Shown piece by piece: positions 6,165 through 8,976 of a stretch of 8,976 nucleotides of DNA (position 1 is its first letter; the number at the start of each line of letters is the position of its first letter). Position numbers and translations under genes: made by a program. The notes beneath the pieces were generated by a model. That model searched no databases and had not been told where the DNA came from. It was given only the letters and a program-made list of their open reading frames with translations. The DNA is from an uncultured Pseudomonadota bacterium (GTDB lineage Bacteria; Pseudomonadota; Gammaproteobacteria; Burkholderiales; Eutrophovitaceae): the NCBI GenBank assembly GCA_937983055.1, contig CALJLA010000256.1, positions 1-8,976 on the forward strand, read 5' to 3'.

Positions 6165-7487
6165 CTACCGTGTCGGGAACATCCCGCCCTTGAAACTGGC
6201 TTTTTTCAACAAGCTCTCGTACTGGTGCGACATTACGTAGGCCTGCACCTGGGCCATGAAGTCCATGGTCACGACCACGATGATCAGCAGGCTCGTGCCG
6301 CCGAAATAGAACGGCACATTCCACTTGACGATCAGAAACTCGGGCAACAGACACACCGATGTCACGTAGATCGCCCCGACGAGGGTCAGCCGCATGATGA
6401 TCTTTTCGATGTACTTGGCGGTCTGCTCGCCCGGACGGATTCCCGGAACGAATGCGCCGCCCTTCTTCAGGTTCTCGGCCGTCTCGCGGGGATTGAACAC
6501 CAGCGCGGTGTAAAAGAAGCAGAAGAATATGATCGCGGCCGCGTACAGCAGCACGTACACCGGCTGCCCCGGATGCAGCAGGCCGCTGATGTCGCGCAGC
6601 CAGTACACGCTCTCGCTGGTGCCGAACCACCCGGCCAGCGTGGCCGGAAACAGAATGATCGACGACGCGAAGATCGGCGGAATCACGCCGGACATATTCA
6701 GCTTGAGCGGCAGGTGCGAGCTCTGCCCGCCGTAGACCTTGCGACCGACCTGGCGCTTGGCGTAGTTGACCAGGATCTTTCGCTGCCCACGTTCGACGAA
6801 CACCACAAACCCGGTCACCAACACCGCGCCAATCAGGAGCACAAGCACCATCGGGATGGAGAAGGTGCCGGTGCGCGCGAGCTCCAGGGTGCCGCCAACC
6901 GCCTGCGGAAGACCGGCCGCAATGCCCGCGAAGATGATCAGCGAAATGCCGTTGCCGATGCCGCGCTCGGTGATCTGCTCGCCCAGCCACATCAGGAACA
7001 TCGTTCCGGTCACAAGGGTGACGAGCGCAGTGAAGCGGAACATCAGGCCGGGCTCGATCACCAGGCCCTGCTGCGATTCCAGCGCGATGGCGATGCCGAG
7101 CGCCTGGAAAGTTGCCAGCACCAAGGTGCCGTAGCGAGTGTACTGGGTAATTTTCCGGCGGCCCGCCTCGCCTTCCTTCTTCAGCTGCTCGAGGTGCGGC
7201 ACGACCACGGTAAGCAGCTGCATGATGATCGACGCCGAAATGTACGGCATGATGCCGAGCGCGAAGATCGTGAAGCGCGACAGCGCGCCCCCGGAGAACA
7301 TGTTGAACATGTCCAGGATGCCGCCCTGCTGCGAGCGGAACAGCTCCTGCAGCTGGTCGGGATCGATCCCCGGCACGGGCACATGCGCGCCGATCCGGTA
7401 GACGATCAGTGCTCCGAGCAGAAACAGGAGGCGGCGCTTGAGGTCGCCGAACCGTCCTGATATGCCGAGCATGCCTTCCTGTGCCAA
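6165..7487 (-). CDS. secY: Protein translocase subunit SecY (channel-forming)
   Basis: SecY forms the SecYEG protein-conducting channel in the inner membrane; about 440 residues, close to 443 in E. coli. Ten hydrophobic segments can be seen in order, from LLFLLGALIVYRIGAHVPVPGID (TM1) through the gate helix region FTIFALGIMPYISASIIMQLL (TM2) to LLIIVVVTMDFMAQVQAYV (TM10). The cytosolic loop between TM8 and TM9 has GGAFVPGIRPGEQTAKYIE, including the conserved Arg needed for SecA-driven export in E. coli. I prefer the TTG start at 7485-7487. It has GAGGG eight bases upstream, gives the MA-type N-terminus usual in the family, and lies 4 bases after the rplO stop. The alternative ATG at 7470-7472 has AGGA only four bases upstream and gives 435 residues. 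Confidence 0.97.
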   Translation of the reverse strand: MAQEGMLGISGRFGDLKRRLLFLLGALIVYRIGAHVPVPGIDPDQLQELFRSQQGGILDMFNMFSGGALSRFTIFALGIMPYISASIIMQLLTVVVPHLEQLKKEGEAGRRKITQYTRYGTLVLATFQALGIAIALESQQGLVIEPGLMFRFTALVTLVTGTMFLMWLGEQITERGIGNGISLIIFAGIAAGLPQAVGGTLELARTGTFSIPMVLVLLIGAVLVTGFVVFVERGQRKILVNYAKRQVGRKVYGGQSSHLPLKLNMSGVIPPIFASSIILFPATLAGWFGTSESVYWLRDISGLLHPGQPVYVLLYAAAIIFFCFFYTALVFNPRETAENLKKGGAFVPGIRPGEQTAKYIEKIIMRLTLVGAIYVTSVCLLPEFLIVKWNVPFYFGGTSLLIIVVVTMDFMAQVQAYVMSHQYESLLKKASFKGGMFPTR

Positions 7488-7491
7488 GTGA

Positions 7492-7926
7492 CTAGCCCTC
7501 GATGCTGCCGCCCGCCGCCTCGATGGCGGCACGCGCGCCCTTCGTTACGCCCAGGCCGCGAACCTTGAGCTTCTTCTCGATCTTGCCGGCCAGTATGACT
7601 TTGGCCGACACCACGCGGTTCGCCAGGATGCCGGCCTGCTTGAGCACCAGCAGATCGACCTCCTCGCCCTTGATCTTGTTCAGGTCCGACAGGCGGACCT
7701 GCGCGTTGTCGTCACGGCTCAACGAGGTGAAACCACGCTTCGGCAGGCGGCGCGCGAGCGGCATCTGGCCGCCTTCAAAGCCAACCTTGTGGTAACCACC
7801 CGAACGGGCGCGCTGGCCCTTGTGTCCGCGCCCCGCCGTCTTGCCCGTTCCGCTGCCGATGCCGCGGCCCACCCGCTTGCGCGGACGCTTGGACCCTTCG
7901 GCCGGCTTGAGTTCGTTCAGCTTCAT
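7492..7926 (-). CDS. rplO: 50S ribosomal protein L15
   Basis: L15 is a 23S rRNA-binding protein with a long basic N-terminal extension into the rRNA core; 144 residues, exactly the E. coli length. The N-terminal MKLNELKPAEGSKRPRKRVGR, the Gly/Arg/Lys-rich GRGIGSGTGKTAGRGHKGQ, and FEGGQMPLARRLPKRGF are diagnostic. The C-terminal part ends in ARAAIEAAGGSIEG. The ATG follows the rpmD TAA stop with no base between them. A GGAGG site (+ strand 7932-7936) lies five bases upstream of the ATG, within the last codons of rpmD, so the two are likely coupled. The order rpmD-rplO-secY is the standard spc-operon arrangement. Confidence 0.98.
   Translation of the reverse strand: MKLNELKPAEGSKRPRKRVGRGIGSGTGKTAGRGHKGQRARSGGYHKVGFEGGQMPLARRLPKRGFTSLSRDDNAQVRLSDLNKIKGEEVDLLVLKQAGILANRVVSAKVILAGKIEKKLKVRGLGVTKGARAAIEAAGGSIEG
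7496..7500 (-). promoter_or_regulatory. Shine-Dalgarno site supporting the TTG start of secY
   Basis: GAGGG on the minus strand ends eight bases before the TTG at 7487 and overlaps the last codons of rplO, whose stop is at 7492-7494. The spacing is good for TTG and far too long (23 bases) for the downstream ATG, which has its own closer AGGA at 7477-7480. It decides the proposed secY start, with moderate certainty. Confidence 0.55.
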
Positions 7927-8214
7927 TTAAGCCTCCACCCTCAGGAGGTAGCTCACCTTGTTGATCATGCCGCGCACGGCCGGCGTGTCTTCCAGTTCGA
8001 CGCTCTGGCGAATGCGCTTGAGGCCGAGCCCGAGCACGGTCGCCCGGTGCGACTCGCGCGTGCCGATCACGCTGCGCACCAGCGTGACGCGCACCCGCTT
8101 GCCTGCCGCACTGGTCGCAGCCTTGCCCGCGGCCTTCTTCGCACGCGGCTTCTTGGCCGCCGCGGAGGCATCGCCGGTCTGGCCGGCGCTCTGACGTTTA
8201 CGTGATTCGGCCAT
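7927..8214 (-). CDS. rpmD: 50S ribosomal protein L30 with a long Ala/Lys-rich N-terminal extension
   Basis: L30 is a small protein of the large subunit, usually about 60 residues; here the frame gives 95. The core from about residue 39 (GKRVRVTLVRSVIGTRESHR, then LGLGLKRIRQSVELEDTPAV and RGMINKVSYLLRVEA) is a complete ordinary L30. Residues 1-38 are low-complexity, rich in Ala, Lys, Arg and Ser, and look disordered and nucleic-acid-binding. The ATG lies four bases after the rpsE stop with a weak GGGA seven bases upstream, matching the tight spacing elsewhere in the operon. An internal GTG at 8092-8094 would give a normal-length L30 but would leave a gap of about 125 bases and has a poor ribosome binding site. 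I therefore favour the long form, with the start less certain than the gene. Confidence 0.95.
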   Translation of the reverse strand: MAESRKRQSAGQTGDASAAAKKPRAKKAAGKAATSAAGKRVRVTLVRSVIGTRESHRATVLGLGLKRIRQSVELEDTPAVRGMINKVSYLLRVEA

Positions 8215-8218
8215 TGGC

Positions 8219-8731
8219 TTATCCCAGGATTTCTTCCACCGACTTGCCCCGCTTCATGGCGATCTCGGCCGGCGTGCTGGTGGCAGTCAGGCCGTTTAGC
8301 GTGGCCCGCACGACGTTGTAGGGGTTGGACGACCCGAACGACTTGGCAAGCACGTTCGTAACGCCCATCACCTCGAATATGGCGCGCATCGGGCCGCCGG
8401 CGATGCTGCCGGTACCCCCGGACGCCGGCTGCATGAACACCTTCGCCGCGCCGTGCTCTCCGACCACCGCGTGGTGCAGCGTGCCGTTCTTGAGCGACAC
8501 CTTCACCATCTTGCGACGGGCCTCTTCCATAGCCTTCTGGACCGCAACGGGCACTTCACGCGCCTTGCCTTTGCCCATGCCGATGCCGCCGTCGCCGTCG
8601 CCCACTACCGCCAGTGCGGCGAAGCCGAGGACGCGGCCGCCTTTCACGACCTTGGTGACGCGGTTGACCGCCACCATCTTTTCACGGAGGCCGTCTCCAC
8701 GGTCATCTGCCTGCTGTTGCATTCTGGCCAT
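8219..8731 (-). CDS. rpsE: 30S ribosomal protein S5
   Basis: S5 lies in the small-subunit body at the mRNA entry side and affects decoding accuracy; 170 residues against 167 in E. coli. The loop VAVNRVTKVVKGGRVLGF near residues 20-37 corresponds to the region where spectinomycin-resistance changes occur in E. coli, and it looks wild type (VKGGR intact). Further hallmarks are VVGDGDGGIGMGKGKAREVP, FMQPASGGTGSIAGGPMRAI and the C-terminus TPAEIAMKRGKSVEEILG. The ATG has GAGG eight bases upstream; a second Met codon at residue 4 is a less likely start. It lies between rplR and rpmD with spacers of 10 and 4 bases. Confidence 0.98.
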   Translation of the reverse strand: MARMQQQADDRGDGLREKMVAVNRVTKVVKGGRVLGFAALAVVGDGDGGIGMGKGKAREVPVAVQKAMEEARRKMVKVSLKNGTLHHAVVGEHGAAKVFMQPASGGTGSIAGGPMRAIFEVMGVTNVLAKSFGSSNPYNVVRATLNGLTATSTPAEIAMKRGKSVEEILG

Positions 8732-8741
8732 CTTCAGATCC

Positions 8742-8976
8742 TCAGAACTTCAGTCCGGCTTCGCGCGCCGCGTCAGCGAGCGCCTTGACCCGACCGTGAT
8801 ACCTGTAGCCGGAGCGGTCGAACGCGACCTGCTCGACACCCTGGGCCTTTGCCTTTTCGGCGATGCGTTTGCCCACCAGCGTGGCAGCCTTCACGTTGCC
8901 GCCGTTCGGCAGCGACTTGCGCACATCCGGCTCGAGCGTCGACGCGGACGCGAGCACCCGGGCGCTCGGGTCGACC
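8742..8976 (-). CDS. rplR: 50S ribosomal protein L18, C-terminal part (5' end outside window)
   Basis: L18 binds 5S rRNA and anchors it in the central protuberance. Seventy-seven codons are visible and the frame stays open to the window edge, so the N-terminal third is missing. The visible part starts with DPSARVLASASTLEPDVRK and continues with GNVKAATLVGKRIAEKAKAQ, FDRSGYRYHGRVKALADAA and the conserved end REAGLKF. The GTG at 8955-8957 is an internal valine (RVLASAS), not a start. It is followed by rpsE after 10 bases, the usual spc-operon order. Confidence 0.97.
   Translation of the reverse strand, partial: VDPSARVLASASTLEPDVRKSLPNGGNVKAATLVGKRIAEKAKAQGVEQVAFDRSGYRYHGRVKALADAAREAGLKF

Noticed and set aside
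6151..6990. Minus strand open frame extending infA upstream to 6990
   Set aside because: The extension runs through secY in another frame. IF-1 is 72 residues with a conserved MAKED start, so the ATG at 6148-6150 is the true start.
6090..7460. 456-codon open frame on the + strand opposite infA and secY
   Set aside because: It is a complement of secY codons. The His/Gln/Asp-rich product is what antisense reading of hydrophobic GC-rich codons gives.
1..8976. Mobile elements, CRISPR arrays, tRNA or rRNA genes
   Set aside because: No transposase or integrase frame, no regularly spaced direct repeats and no tRNA- or rRNA-like sequence was seen. Gene order in the ribosomal part is uninterrupted.

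Overview
The window reads as chromosomal DNA of a GC-rich betaproteobacterium, most like the Rhodocyclales/Nitrosomonadales side of the class. The reasons are the gene order rplO-secY-infA-rpmJ-rpsM, the zinc-type four-cysteine N-terminus of S4, and the GC-rich codon usage. This taxonomic call is inference from remembered family features, not from a database search.

Left part (1-2594, + strand): two overlapping signalling genes. The first enters from outside the window and shows the last residues of a receiver (REC) domain followed by a complete histidine phosphotransfer (Hpt) domain, so it is probably the 3' end of a hybrid sensor kinase. Its stop overlaps the start of the second gene (ATGA at 462-465). 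The second encodes a 710-residue REC-PAS-GGDEF-EAL protein that would make and/or break cyclic di-GMP. The pair looks like a phosphorelay feeding directly into c-di-GMP turnover.

Middle (2595-2697): a short convergent intergenic region with an 11-bp hairpin. On the minus strand it is followed by a six-U tract, which makes it the end-of-operon terminator of the ribosomal protein cluster. It may also serve the + strand gene.

Right part (2698-8976, - strand): the distal spc operon and the complete alpha operon, running right to left: rplR (partial), rpsE, rpmD, rplO, secY, infA, rpmJ, rpsM, rpsK, rpsD, rpoA, rplQ. All genes are intact and tightly spaced. They supply ribosomal proteins of both subunits, the SecY translocon channel, initiation factor IF-1 and the RNA polymerase alpha subunit. 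rpmJ (38 codons) and infA (72 codons) are small genes easily missed in the GC-rich background. secY probably starts at a TTG and rpsD at a GTG.

Most of this is ordinary housekeeping sequence, and I see no mobile element, CRISPR array, tRNA, rRNA or new multi-gene system. The points worth a second look are small. They are an Ala/Lys-rich extension of about 38 residues on L30, three unusual cysteines in the RpoA N-terminal domain, an 11-residue insertion just before the GGDEF motif, no room for an E. coli-type S4 leader before rpsM, and the coupled Hpt/c-di-GMP gene pair.
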